DNA from: [Actinomadura] parvosata subsp. kistnae
GTDB lineage: Bacteria > Actinomycetota > Actinomycetes > Streptosporangiales > Streptosporangiaceae
Assembly (NCBI RefSeq): GCF_900323885.1
Contig: NZ_OOHJ01000018.1
Span: forward strand, 2,777,001-2,841,000
Length of the DNA: 64,000 nt
Reading direction: 5' to 3'
The notes under the pieces are model-generated. The model had not been told where the DNA came from. It saw only the letters and a list, made by a program, of their open reading frames with translations, and ran no database searches. The translations under genes and the position numbers were made by a program. Below are positions 8,216 to 15,569 of the stretch, piece after piece (the stretch's first letter is position 1; each line of letters starts with the position of its first letter).

Positions 8216-8863
8216 CTAGGCGGGCTGCAGCCGCCTGTTGAGCGCCGCCCGCTCGGTGACGGCCCACGCCGTCGAGACGAGCAGGTAGAGCGCGGCGGCC
8301 AGCGGCAGCACGAGCGTGGCCAGCACGGTGCCGTACGGCAGCAGCCGCATAATCTTCTTCAGCAGCTCCGGCTGCTCCTCCGCGATCTTCATTTGCCGCG
8401 CCGACAGCCACGCCACCACTGCGACCAGCGCGATGACCAAGACGAAGACCAAAAATGGTCCGCTGACCAGACCGTAATTGGCGATCACCCCGGCGACCTG
8501 CTGCCCCAGCGGTGCGCCGAAAAGCTGATGGCCGACGAGCGCCGTCGGGTGCGTGGCGACCTGGTACATCAGCCACAGGAACGGCAGCTGCGCCAGCATC
8601 GGCAGGAACCCGGCGAACGGCGAGGTGCCTTCCTTGGCGTACAGCGCGTTCATCTCCCGCGACAGCCGCTCGGGGTTGCGCCCGTGGCGTTTCTGCAGCT
8701 CACGCAGCTTCGGCGCGAGCCTTTCGCGGATCTTCATCGTCCGGGCCTGGCGGACGTTCAGCGGGAGCAGCAGGAGCCGTACGGCCAGCGTGAACAGCAC
8801 GATCCCGAGCGCGGCACTGCCGCCGGACATGCCGATGACGAACGTGACAAGAGAATCGATCAT
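8216..8863 (-). CDS. YidC/Oxa1-type membrane insertase paralogue
   Basis: 215 aa with five predicted helices. The N-terminal helix leads into VRLLLLPLNVRQARTMKIRERLAPKLRELQKRHG, the cytoplasmic coiled hairpin typical of YidC, including the conserved basic residue after helix 1. It is shorter than the main actinobacterial YidC (about 350-400 aa) and is not next to rpmH/rnpA, so it is an accessory paralogue. It is the last gene of a leftward group with a DUF6412 protein and a 57-aa membrane peptide; its stop abuts that of the RsbW-like gene. Confidence 0.9.
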   Translation of the reverse strand: MIDSLVTFVIGMSGGSAALGIVLFTLAVRLLLLPLNVRQARTMKIRERLAPKLRELQKRHGRNPERLSREMNALYAKEGTSPFAGFLPMLAQLPFLWLMYQVATHPTALVGHQLFGAPLGQQVAGVIANYGLVSGPFLVFVLVIALVAVVAWLSARQMKIAEEQPELLKKIMRLLPYGTVLATLVLPLAAALYLLVSTAWAVTERAALNRRLQPA

Positions 8864-8914
8864 GAGCCCTGTTTCCTCGAAAAGGGAGATCCGGGCTCAC
8901 TCATGAGCGAGCGA

Positions 8915-8943
8915 GCCCCGCTTACGTGACGTGAAAGCGGGGC
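8915..8943. terminator. Hairpin between DUF6412 gene and yidC paralogue
   Basis: GCCCCGCTT (8915-8923) and AAGCGGGGC (8935-8943) form a perfect 9-bp stem with an 11-base loop. It follows the DUF6412 stop on the minus strand but has no T run, so it may be a partial terminator or an mRNA stabiliser within the operon. Confidence 0.5.
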
Positions 8944-8947
8944 ACGC

Positions 8948-9145
8948 CTAAGGCGCTCGTGGCCGCGACCGGCCGGCCGCGTCGGGGTCACGCTGCCGCT
9001 GGAAGGCCGTGCGGCGCGCGTAGGACAGCGGGAAGCTCGGCGGCTCCCCGCTGAGGGCGGGCAGCAGCGCGGCCGCCCACGTGGCCAGCAGCAGGATCGC
9101 CACCATGGTGATCCCCACCAGCCACGGATCGAACAGGAACTGCAT
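8948..9145 (-). CDS. DUF6412-type small membrane protein
   Basis: 65 aa: one hydrophobic helix (residues ~8-30) followed by a basic tail ending in a proline/arginine-rich segment. The layout (short protein next to a YidC paralogue) resembles the DUF6412 family of actinomycetes. Function unknown; its constant neighbour suggests it is either a substrate or a partner of the insertase. It lies 6 bp after the 57-aa gene. Confidence 0.65.
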   Translation of the reverse strand: MQFLFDPWLVGITMVAILLLATWAAALLPALSGEPPSFPLSYARRTAFQRQRDPDAAGRSRPRAP

Positions 9146-9151
9146 CGAAGG

Positions 9152-9325
9152 TCAGTGCGAGCGGGAGGACTTGCCCACCACGGCGACCGCCACGAAGACG
9201 AGGACCGCGATGACGCCGATGATCAGAGCGAGCTTGATCAGGCCTGCCAGCATCGGCAGCAGGAAGTTGAACAGCACGAAGAGACCCAGCAAGGTCCCTA
9301 TGACGAGCATCACGACTCTACCCAT
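9152..9325 (-). CDS. 57-aa membrane peptide upstream of the YidC operon
   Basis: Starts MGRVVMLVIGTLLGLFVL and consists of two hydrophobic stretches separated by a short polar turn (LIK), ending in a basic tail KSSRSH. It is too short for usual gene finders but has a clean ATG, consistent hydrophobic third positions and sits 6 bp before the DUF6412 gene in the same direction. No function can be given; a small membrane protein inserted by the neighbouring YidC paralogue is an inference. Confidence 0.6.
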   Translation of the reverse strand: MGRVVMLVIGTLLGLFVLFNFLLPMLAGLIKLALIIGVIAVLVFVAVAVVGKSSRSH

Positions 9326-9419
9326 GAGGCCACCGTACGTCCTCCGCCCATGATCCGCGAGCCTTACGAAGCGATGACGCGTACATCACTCCCCGCCTCC
9401 CTGGCCGTACCGTGAAACC

Positions 9420-10112
9420 GTGAACACACGCATCCTGGTGGTCGACGACGATCCGACCGTCTCCGAGGTCGTGGCGCGCTATCTGGAGCGTGACGGGCAC
9501 GAGGTCGAGTGCGTCGGCGACGGCGCCGAGGCGCTGCGCAGGGCGCTGGCCCGGCCGCCCGACCTCATGGTGCTCGACCTGATGCTGCCCAAGATCGACG
9601 GGCTCCAGGTGTGCAGGAAGCTCAGGGAGCGCTGGCCCGTACCGGTGATCATGCTGACCGCGCTCGGCGAGGAGATCGACCGCGTCGTCGGGCTGGAGAC
9701 CGGCGCCGACGACTACGTCGTCAAGCCGTTCAGCCCGCGCGAGCTGGCGCTGCGCGTGCAGTCGGTGCTGCGGCGGGCCCGCGGCGCCGCCGTCACCAGC
9801 GGCACCGGCATCCTGCGCGACGGCGACCTGGTGGTGGACGTCGGCGCCCACGAGGTACGGCTGCGCGGCGAGGAGGTGCTGCTGACGGCCCGCGAGTTCG
9901 ACCTGCTGGCCCACCTCATGCGCAACCCGCGGCAGGCGTTCAGCCGGTCGGCGCTGCTCAACCAGGTGTGGGGCTGGTCGTTCGGCGACTCCTCCACCGT
10001 GACCGTGCACGTGCGCAGGCTCAGGGAGAAGATCGAGACCGACCCGACCGATCCGCGGCGCATCGTCACGGTGTGGGGCGTCGGGTACCGGTACGAGCCT
10101 CTGGAGGGCTGA
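9420..10112 (+). CDS. OmpR/PhoB-family response regulator
   Basis: 230 aa. Receiver domain (1-120) with acidic pocket VVDDD, phospho-acceptor Asp in LMVLDLMLPKIDG (~residue 53), Thr in MLTALG and Lys in DDYVVKPFSPREL. The C-terminal winged helix (~135-228) has the transactivation loop and VTVHVRRLREKIETDP. The GTG is preceded by TACCGT (9408-9413), suggesting leaderless translation. The stop overlaps the first ATG of the 32-bp repeat leading to the cognate kinase. Confidence 0.95.
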   Translation: MNTRILVVDDDPTVSEVVARYLERDGHEVECVGDGAEALRRALARPPDLMVLDLMLPKIDGLQVCRKLRERWPVPVIMLTALGEEIDRVVGLETGADDYVVKPFSPRELALRVQSVLRRARGAAVTSGTGILRDGDLVVDVGAHEVRLRGEEVLLTAREFDLLAHLMRNPRQAFSRSALLNQVWGWSFGDSSTVTVHVRRLREKIETDPTDPRRIVTVWGVGYRYEPLEG

Positions 10113-10193
10113 TGACGCCGGTGCCGGGCAGGGTGGAGGGTCGATGATGCCGAGGCCGGGCAGGGTGGAGGGTCGATGATGCCGAGGCCGGGC
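10111..10193 (+). repeat. Triplicated 32-bp start-region repeat between regulator and kinase
   Basis: Copies at 10111-10142, 10143-10174 and a partial third from 10175 to 10193 (then diverging). Each full copy holds GGTGGAGGG followed by TCGATGATG, that is, a ribosome-binding site and start codons. Because 32 is not a multiple of three, only the third ATG opens the kinase frame. Confidence 0.9.
10112..10179 (+). other. Two overlapping micro-ORFs (11 codons each) ahead of the kinase gene
   Basis: ATG 10112 opens MTPVPGRVEGR and stops at TGA 10145-10147; ATG 10144 opens MMPRPGRVEGR and stops at TGA 10177-10179. Each stop overlaps the next ATG (ATGATGA arrangement), and the last overlaps the kinase start at 10176. 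Ribosomes finishing the response regulator could be handed on by repeated termination-reinitiation. Whether the peptides are made is untested. Confidence 0.6.
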
Positions 10194-11282
10194 GACCTGC
10201 CCATGATCGTGGCCGTCACGGCCGGGCTCGGGCTGCTCATCGCGCTCGCCGGCATCTGGCTCATGTGGCGGCTGCGTGCCAGGTCCATCGGGGTGATGCT
10301 GGCCGTGGTCGTGGTGGTCGCCGTCACGGCCACGCTGGCCGGCGTCGTGGCGATCATCACGAAGATGTTCATCGAGGGGCCGGCCAAGGACTTCGTGCTG
10401 AGCGTGGTGGCCGTCGGCGGGCTGGTGGGGCTGGGGGTGGCGTTCGTGCTGGCCAGGCGGGTCGTCGGAGAGAGCAGGCGGCTGGTCCAGGCGGTGCGCG
10501 CGGCGCCGTTCGTGGCCCCTCGGGGGCTGCCCGCGGAGCTGCAGACGATCGCCAACACCCTTGAGGAGGCGTACGCGCGCGAGCGGGCCCTGGAGGGGGC
10601 GCGGCGGGAGCTCGTCGCGTGGGTGAGCCACGACCTGCGCACGCCGCTGGCCGGGATGCGGGCCATGGCCGAGGCGCTGGAGGACGGCGTGGTGTCCGAC
10701 CCCGCGACGGTCGCGCGCTACCACCGGCAGATCAAGCTGGAGGTCGAGCGGCTGTCCGCGATGGTGGACGACCTGTTCGAGCTGTCGCGGATCCACGCGG
10801 GTGCGCTGCGGCTTTCACGGGCCAGGATCGGGCTCGCCGACCTGCTCGCCGACACGATGGCCGGCGCGGAGCCGCTGGCCAGGGCCAAGGGAGTGGTGCT
10901 CACGGCCGAGGCGTCGGCCGCCGTGCCCGTGGAGGCCGACGCGGGCGCCCTCGGACGGGCCCTGGGGAACCTGGTCGTCAACGCCATCAGGCACACGCCG
11001 TCGGACCGGACCGTGGTGCTCAGGGCCGAGGTGGACGCGGCCGGAATGGCCTGCCTGTCCGTCACGGACTGTTGCGGGGGGATACCCGAGGAGGATCTCC
11101 CTCGGGTGTTCGAGGTGGCCTTCCGGGGGGAGGCGGCTCGTACCCCGACCGCTGACGGCGGGGCCGGGCTCGGGCTGGCCATCGCGCAAGGGATCGTGGA
11201 GGCGCACGACGGGGTGATCGACGTGGTCAACGACGGGCCCGGGTGCCGGTTCGAGATCCGGCTGCCCCTGGTCGGCGGCTGA
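10176..11282 (+). CDS. Membrane sensor histidine kinase, partner of the 9420 regulator
   Basis: 368 aa. Two or three N-terminal helices (~9-30, 36-60, 70-92) with almost no extracellular loop, so it may sense the membrane itself. A short linker follows, then HisKA with AWVSHDLRTPLAGMRAMAE (phospho-His about residue 151) and HATPase with N box LVVNAIRHTPSD, G1 VTDCCGGIP and G2 GAGLGLAIAQGIV. The G1 box has CCGG where DNGxG is usual, a possible weakening of ATP binding. Translation is probably coupled to the regulator through the repeat. The stimulus is unknown. Confidence 0.93.
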   Translation: MMPRPGDLPMIVAVTAGLGLLIALAGIWLMWRLRARSIGVMLAVVVVVAVTATLAGVVAIITKMFIEGPAKDFVLSVVAVGGLVGLGVAFVLARRVVGESRRLVQAVRAAPFVAPRGLPAELQTIANTLEEAYARERALEGARRELVAWVSHDLRTPLAGMRAMAEALEDGVVSDPATVARYHRQIKLEVERLSAMVDDLFELSRIHAGALRLSRARIGLADLLADTMAGAEPLARAKGVVLTAEASAAVPVEADAGALGRALGNLVVNAIRHTPSDRTVVLRAEVDAAGMACLSVTDCCGGIPEEDLPRVFEVAFRGEAARTPTADGGAGLGLAIAQGIVEAHDGVIDVVNDGPGCRFEIRLPLVGG

Positions 11283-11299
11283 CCTCCTCGTCCCCCCGC

Positions 11300-11764
11300 T
11301 CAGGCGCTCTCCGGCAGGTCCCGGGGCTCGCCGAACGACTCCGCCATCGCGCGGAACGTCGGGCACGGCCAGCGCCACATGCAGCTCCGGCAGCGCAGTA
11401 TCGGATGGGCGGTGTCGCTCGTGATGCCCCCCGCGTCACGCGGCTGGTGGAGATCGAGCAACCTGAGCCCGAGCTCCGAGAACCTGAGCAGCTCGGTACG
11501 CGCCGCCGCGAGGAACTCCAGGTCCTCGATCGCGAGCCGGGTGCGGATGGGGACGTAGCCTTCGTGGTTCACCAGGCCGCGCAGGCGCCCCGCTTGGTCA
11601 TGCCATGACGTCGCCTTCTCTGTGCTGATTTGGATGGTCTCCAGGCGTTCTCGGAGGCCCTGGCGCTGAGCGTCTTCGGGTTTTTCAGCTTTCATCGATC
11701 CGGGGCCCGTCGGTCGTGCCCCAGCCCCTCCTTCTCCACGAAGCGGTGGCGGTTCCCGTGTCAC
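11300..11764 (-). CDS. Conserved actinobacterial protein with C-terminal Cys motif, function unknown
   Basis: Up to 154 aa (GTG 11764); ATG 11695 gives 131 aa and is an alternative, with no strong ribosome-binding site at either. The middle is helical (ERLETIQISTEKATSWHDQAGRLRGLVNHEGYVPIRTRLAIEDLEFLAAARTELLRF, described here as residues ~37-95), and the end has CRSCMWRWPCPTFRAM, a C-x2-C-x5-C pattern seen in many small actinomycete proteins. The three Cys could bind metal. It converges on the sensor kinase gene and diverges from the STAS gene. No function can be assigned. Confidence 0.7.
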   Translation of the reverse strand: MTREPPPLRGEGGAGARPTGPGSMKAEKPEDAQRQGLRERLETIQISTEKATSWHDQAGRLRGLVNHEGYVPIRTRLAIEDLEFLAAARTELLRFSELGLRLLDLHQPRDAGGITSDTAHPILRCRSCMWRWPCPTFRAMAESFGEPRDLPESA

Positions 11765-11882
11765 GCTGTCAAGCTTCGCGTACTCTCCGTTTTCATGGAG
11801 CCCAAACGGAGGACAAAAACCTGTGGTTCCCCTATCGGCGTGACAACGTGACCGGAAGCGCTCGCGCCGCTAGCCTGCCCAT

Positions 11883-12230
11883 GTGGAGCTCAAGGTCTCG
11901 ACTCGATCACATGCCGGGTGCGCACTCGTTGCCATCACCGGAGAAATCGACCTCTATACGGCGCCTCACCTGCAGTCCGAGTTCACTCGGCTGCTGCAGG
12001 ACGGGCCAAGCCGGGTGGTCATCGACATGTCCGCCGTGGATTTCTGCGACTCCACGGGGATGAACGTGCTGCTCTCGGCGCTGAAGCGGATGAAAGAGCA
12101 GGGAGGGGCGCTGGAGGTGGCCGCGCCGCGTCCCGCCGTACGCAAGATCCTTCAGGTCACGGGGCTCGACTCGGTGTTCACCGTGCACGAAGAGGTGCCG
12201 CAGGAGCTCCTCGTCGCAGAGGGCTCATGA
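11883..12230 (+). CDS. STAS-domain anti-sigma factor antagonist
   Basis: 115 aa covering one STAS domain: ITGEIDLYTAPHLQSEF at the start and VIDMSAVDFCDSTGMNVLL, where Ser in DST is the site phosphorylated by RsbW-type kinases. The -10-like TAGCCT at 11871-11876 lies 6-7 bases before the GTG, so it is probably leaderless. It would release a sigma factor by binding an anti-sigma kinase; the RsbW-like protein at 7784 is one candidate. Confidence 0.93.
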   Translation: MELKVSTRSHAGCALVAITGEIDLYTAPHLQSEFTRLLQDGPSRVVIDMSAVDFCDSTGMNVLLSALKRMKEQGGALEVAAPRPAVRKILQVTGLDSVFTVHEEVPQELLVAEGS

Positions 12231-12263
12231 CGGGTGCACACACCGCTGTGGAGGCGATGACCG

Positions 12264-12989
12264 GTGAGTGGTGACACGGCGGTCGTCATCCCCGCCGTCA
12301 ACGAGGCCGACCGCATCGAGGCCACCGTCAAGGCCGCCGCCGCCCTGCCCGGCGTCGACCTCGTCGTGGTCGTCGACGACGGCTCGACCGACCAGACGGG
12401 CAGGGTGGCCCGCGCGGCCGGAGCCAGGGTGGTGCGCCACAGCCGCAACCGCGGCAAGGCCGCCGCCATGGAGACGGGCGCCGAGGCCGTACGCCTGCTC
12501 GACGAGGACGCCGCCCCGCGCCACCTGCTCTTCCTCGACGCCGACCTCGGCGAGACGGCCCAGGCCGCCGCGCCGCTGATCGCGCCCGTGCGCGAGGGCA
12601 CGGCCGACATGACGATCGCCGTGTTCACCACGCGGGTGAAGCTGGGCGGGCACGGCTTAGTCGTACGGCTGTCCAAAGAGGGCATCCGCCGCGCCACCGG
12701 CTTCGACCCGGCCCAGCCGCTCAACGGCCAGCGCTGCCTGACCAGGGCCGCGTTCGAGGCGGCGCGCCCGCTGGCGCACGGGTTCGGCGTGGAGACGGCG
12801 CTGACCATCGACCTGCTGCGCAAGGGATACCGCGTCCTCGAGGTCGAGGTGGACATGGCCCACCGGGCCACCGGCACCGACTGGCGGGCGCAGCTGCACC
12901 GGGCCCGGCAGTTGCGGGACGTCGCGCGGGCGCTGGCGGTGCGCGAGCCCGTCGTCGTCCACAACCTCGACAAGCTCCGGCACCGGTGA
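12264..12989 (+). CDS. Family 2 glycosyltransferase (GT-A)
   Basis: 241 aa, soluble. GT-A signatures: AVVIPAVNEADRI, VVVVDDGSTDQTG (nucleotide-sugar site), HSRNRGKAAAMETG and LLFLDADL (metal-binding DxD). Resembles glucosyl-3-phosphoglycerate or polyprenyl-phosphate hexose synthases; the absence of membrane helices fits either. Proximity to MptB-like and GT87 lipid-linked mannosyltransferases suggests it could supply polyprenol-phosphate sugar, an inference. It carries an in-frame TTA codon at 12657-12659 (bldA target candidate). Confidence 0.85.
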   Translation: MSGDTAVVIPAVNEADRIEATVKAAAALPGVDLVVVVDDGSTDQTGRVARAAGARVVRHSRNRGKAAAMETGAEAVRLLDEDAAPRHLLFLDADLGETAQAAAPLIAPVREGTADMTIAVFTTRVKLGGHGLVVRLSKEGIRRATGFDPAQPLNGQRCLTRAAFEAARPLAHGFGVETALTIDLLRKGYRVLEVEVDMAHRATGTDWRAQLHRARQLRDVARALAVREPVVVHNLDKLRHR

Positions 12990-13033
12990 CCATCGGCGGT
13001 GCGGTTGATCGTCCCGGCGCCTACACTTCCGGC

Positions 13034-13573
13034 ATGCCGGACATAGATGAGCAAGGCCGCCCCGAACCACCGCTCGCCGAGGGAGAGCTCGCCACCCTCG
13101 TCGGTTACCTGGAGTACCACCGCGCCACCCTCGCGTGGAAGACCGCCGGACTGGACGCTGCCGGGCTCAAGGCCACCGTGGGCGTGTCCTCGATGACGCT
13201 GGGCGGGATGCTCAAGCACCTGGCGTACGTCGAGGACTTCTGGTTCGCCCGCTTCCTGCACGACCGCGAGGGCCAGCCCCTGTGGGGCACGGTGGACTGG
13301 AAGGCCGACCCCGACTGGGACTGGCACTCCGCCACCGGGAACACCCCTGAGGAGCTGCGCGAGCTGTGGCAGGACGCCGTGTCACGCTCCCGCGCCCTGC
13401 TGGACGAGGCGCTGGCCGATGGCGGCCTGGACCGGCTGTCCACGCGGGCGTGGGGTGATGGGCGCAAGGTCAATGTGCGGTGGATCCTCGTGCACATGAT
13501 CGAGGAGTACGCACGGCACAATGGCCACGCCGACCTCATCCGGGAGTCCGTGGACGGACTGACCGGGGAGTGA
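13034..13573 (+). CDS. DinB-superfamily protein (DUF664-like)
   Basis: 179 aa. Four-helix DinB-like fold with spaced His residues: MLKHLAYVEDFWF, and ILVHMIEEYARHNGHADLIRE, whose His residues form the metal site in the family. These proteins include mycothiol- or bacillithiol-dependent S-transferases; whether this one uses mycothiol is unknown. ATG is preceded by TACACT (13022-13027), a leaderless arrangement. Confidence 0.88.
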   Translation: MPDIDEQGRPEPPLAEGELATLVGYLEYHRATLAWKTAGLDAAGLKATVGVSSMTLGGMLKHLAYVEDFWFARFLHDREGQPLWGTVDWKADPDWDWHSATGNTPEELRELWQDAVSRSRALLDEALADGGLDRLSTRAWGDGRKVNVRWILVHMIEEYARHNGHADLIRESVDGLTGE

Positions 13574-13619
13574 CCGCTTTTCCGCAGGTCGGCGCCATCG
13601 GGAATCGATGGACGGCGGG

Positions 13620-13670
13620 TTGTCCACAGGCGGGCGGTCGCAGGGATCGTTCTGGCGCGGGTTGTCCACA
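13620..13670 (+). promoter_or_regulatory. Two consensus DnaA boxes, direct repeats 42 bp apart
   Basis: TTGTCCACA at 13620-13628 and 13662-13670, each inside a longer shared GGGTTGTCCACAGGCG. This matches the actinobacterial DnaA-box consensus. They sit in the 148-bp gap between the DinB and mannosyltransferase genes, far from any oriC gene set. Confidence 0.6.
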
Positions 13671-13721
13671 GGCGAGGGCCGTTCGTCGGTAGGCGTCTCG
13701 CGAGTGTGCTGGAATTTCCCG

Positions 13722-15569
13722 GTGACTTCGCAGACGCATCGCATCCGGGCGCGGGCCCGGCCGGCAGGGGCCGCCACGGCGGCGATCGGCGTCTCGATCC
13801 TGCTGACGATCACCATCGGGCTCCTGGGCCCGTCGGCGATGGTCCCCGCCCTGAGCGGCCCGGCCTGGCACCCGCCCTTCTCGCTGGGCGTCGAGCCCGA
13901 TGCGCGCCTGGTGATCGCCCTGGCGGCGACCGCCGTCGTCCTCGGCGGCCTCGGGCTGCTGCTCGCCCTCCGCGAGCCCGGGTTCGGGCGGCTCCCGAAG
14001 GCGCAGGTGTTCGTGCTGGTGGGGTGCGTGGCGGCCGGCGTCCTGGCGTTCCTGCCACCCTCGGGCTCGGGCGACCACCTCAACTACGCGGCGTACGGCC
14101 GCATGGTGACCCTGGGCCTCAGCCCGTACACGCACGGGGCCGACGACCTCCCCGGCGACCCCATCGCCGACGCCGTGGAGAGGCCGTGGCGGGAGGAGCC
14201 GAGCGTCTACGGCCCCGTGGCCACCGCCGTGCAGGCGCTGGCGAGCTGGATCGGCGGAGACTCGCTCAGGCTGACGATGTTCGTCCTGGCCGCCGTCAAC
14301 GCCGCCGCGTTCATCGCGACCGCCCTGCTCATCGACCGCTTCACCCGCGACGACCCCGCCAGGCGCCTGCGGGCGGCGCTGCTGTGGACGGCCAACCCGC
14401 TCCTGCTCTACCAGCTCGTCGCGGGCATGCACGCCGACACGCTCGCCATCGCCTGCATGGTCGCTGCCCTCCTGGCCAGAAGCCGCCCCATGGGCGCCGG
14501 CGCCCTGCTGGGCCTGGGCGTCGCGATCAAGGTCAACGCCGGCCTCGTCGCCCTCGGCCCGGCCTGGGAGCTGCGCCGGCACCCCCGCCGGCTGGCCCTC
14601 ATGGCGGGCTGTGCGGTCGCGGTGGTCGTGGCCGGCTACGCGATCGTCGGGCCGGAGGCGATCGCCCCGATGACCCGCACGAGCAAGTCGATCTCGCACG
14701 CCTCCCCGTGGAAGCTCGTGCAGGGCTGGATCCAGGTCATTGTGGGCCCGGGCAGCGCGTACCGGGGCGAGATCCAGATCGGCTCGCTCCTGCTCCTAGC
14801 GCTCATCGCCTGGGCCCTCCTCCGCCTGGCCTCCCTCCGGGGGATGCTGACCCCGCTGCGCACGCCAGGCAATTCCGACAGGCCTAGGACACGGGGCGGT
14901 GCGCTAAGCGAGCCGGGCGCGCTAGGCAAACCGGCGCTGAGTGAGCCGGACGAGCTAGGCAAGTCGGACGTGCTGGGCAGGCCGGAGGCGCTAGGCGGGC
15001 CGGAGGTGCTGGACAAGCCCGACGCGCTGGGCGGCATACCGGACACAGCGGGCACGGCGGGCACGTTGGGCAAGCTGGATGCGGTCGGCAAGCCGGACAT
15101 GCCGGATACGGCGGGCGTGCCTGGGGCGCTGGGTGTGGCGGGTTCACCGCGCACACTCGGCATGCCGGGCGCCGGGCGCACGCCCGACGCCCTGGGCACA
15201 GGCATGGGCGTCGGCCGGGGGGTGGAGGCGCCGGTGGTGGCGGCGGGGCTGATGGTGGCCTACCTGTTCGCCACGCCGTACATCCTGCCCTGGTACGACG
15301 GGCTGGCGTTCGGGCTGCTGGCCCTGGTAGCGGCCTCCGCCCTCGACACGTTCATGGTGGCGCACCTGCTGGTGCTGTCGGTGGCGTACCTGCCCGCCCG
15401 CGTGGACGGGGTGCCGGCCGAGCTCGACTGGCTCAGCAAGGAGCTCAGGCCCCAGCTTGCCTGGGTGCTGCTGGCTCTGACGGTGGCGCTGGTGGTGTGG
15501 GCGTGGCGAGCTGCAAGGCCCGTACGCAGGCCGCGAGCGTCAGCGGCACCGCCACCGTCAGCGCCATAG
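13722..15569 (+). CDS. Polyprenol-phosphomannose-dependent alpha-1,6-mannosyltransferase (MptB-like, GT-C)
   Basis: 615 aa from GTG 13722. About 12-13 helices; the first extracellular loop has GSGDHLNYAAYGRMVTLGLSPY, matching the acidic catalytic loop of MptA/MptB enzymes that build the mannan core of lipomannan-type lipoglycans using polyprenol-phosphomannose. An unusual ~110-residue low-complexity insert (about residues 385-495) separates two helices near the C-terminus. Its last 125 bp overlap the convergent gene at 15445. Confidence 0.85.
   Translation: MTSQTHRIRARARPAGAATAAIGVSILLTITIGLLGPSAMVPALSGPAWHPPFSLGVEPDARLVIALAATAVVLGGLGLLLALREPGFGRLPKAQVFVLVGCVAAGVLAFLPPSGSGDHLNYAAYGRMVTLGLSPYTHGADDLPGDPIADAVERPWREEPSVYGPVATAVQALASWIGGDSLRLTMFVLAAVNAAAFIATALLIDRFTRDDPARRLRAALLWTANPLLLYQLVAGMHADTLAIACMVAALLARSRPMGAGALLGLGVAIKVNAGLVALGPAWELRRHPRRLALMAGCAVAVVVAGYAIVGPEAIAPMTRTSKSISHASPWKLVQGWIQVIVGPGSAYRGEIQIGSLLLLALIAWALLRLASLRGMLTPLRTPGNSDRPRTRGGALSEPGALGKPALSEPDELGKSDVLGRPEALGGPEVLDKPDALGGIPDTAGTAGTLGKLDAVGKPDMPDTAGVPGALGVAGSPRTLGMPGAGRTPDALGTGMGVGRGVEAPVVAAGLMVAYLFATPYILPWYDGLAFGLLALVAASALDTFMVAHLLVLSVAYLPARVDGVPAELDWLSKELRPQLAWVLLALTVALVVWAWRAARPVRRPRASAAPPPSAP
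14885..15215 (+). repeat. Degenerate short-repeat insert within the mannosyltransferase gene
   Basis: The stretch encodes repeated variants of LGKPxALGGPE/ LGxPDxLG, rich in Gly, Pro, Leu and Asp, built on irregular 12-18 bp DNA units with a GCGCTAGGC-like core. Reading frame is kept throughout. It sits in a loop between membrane helices. Confidence 0.75.

Noticed and set aside
10112..10147. Frameshift error in the sensor kinase N-terminus
   Set aside because: The intermediate frames end cleanly at stops that overlap the next ATG in every copy, and the third copy opens directly into the membrane helices.
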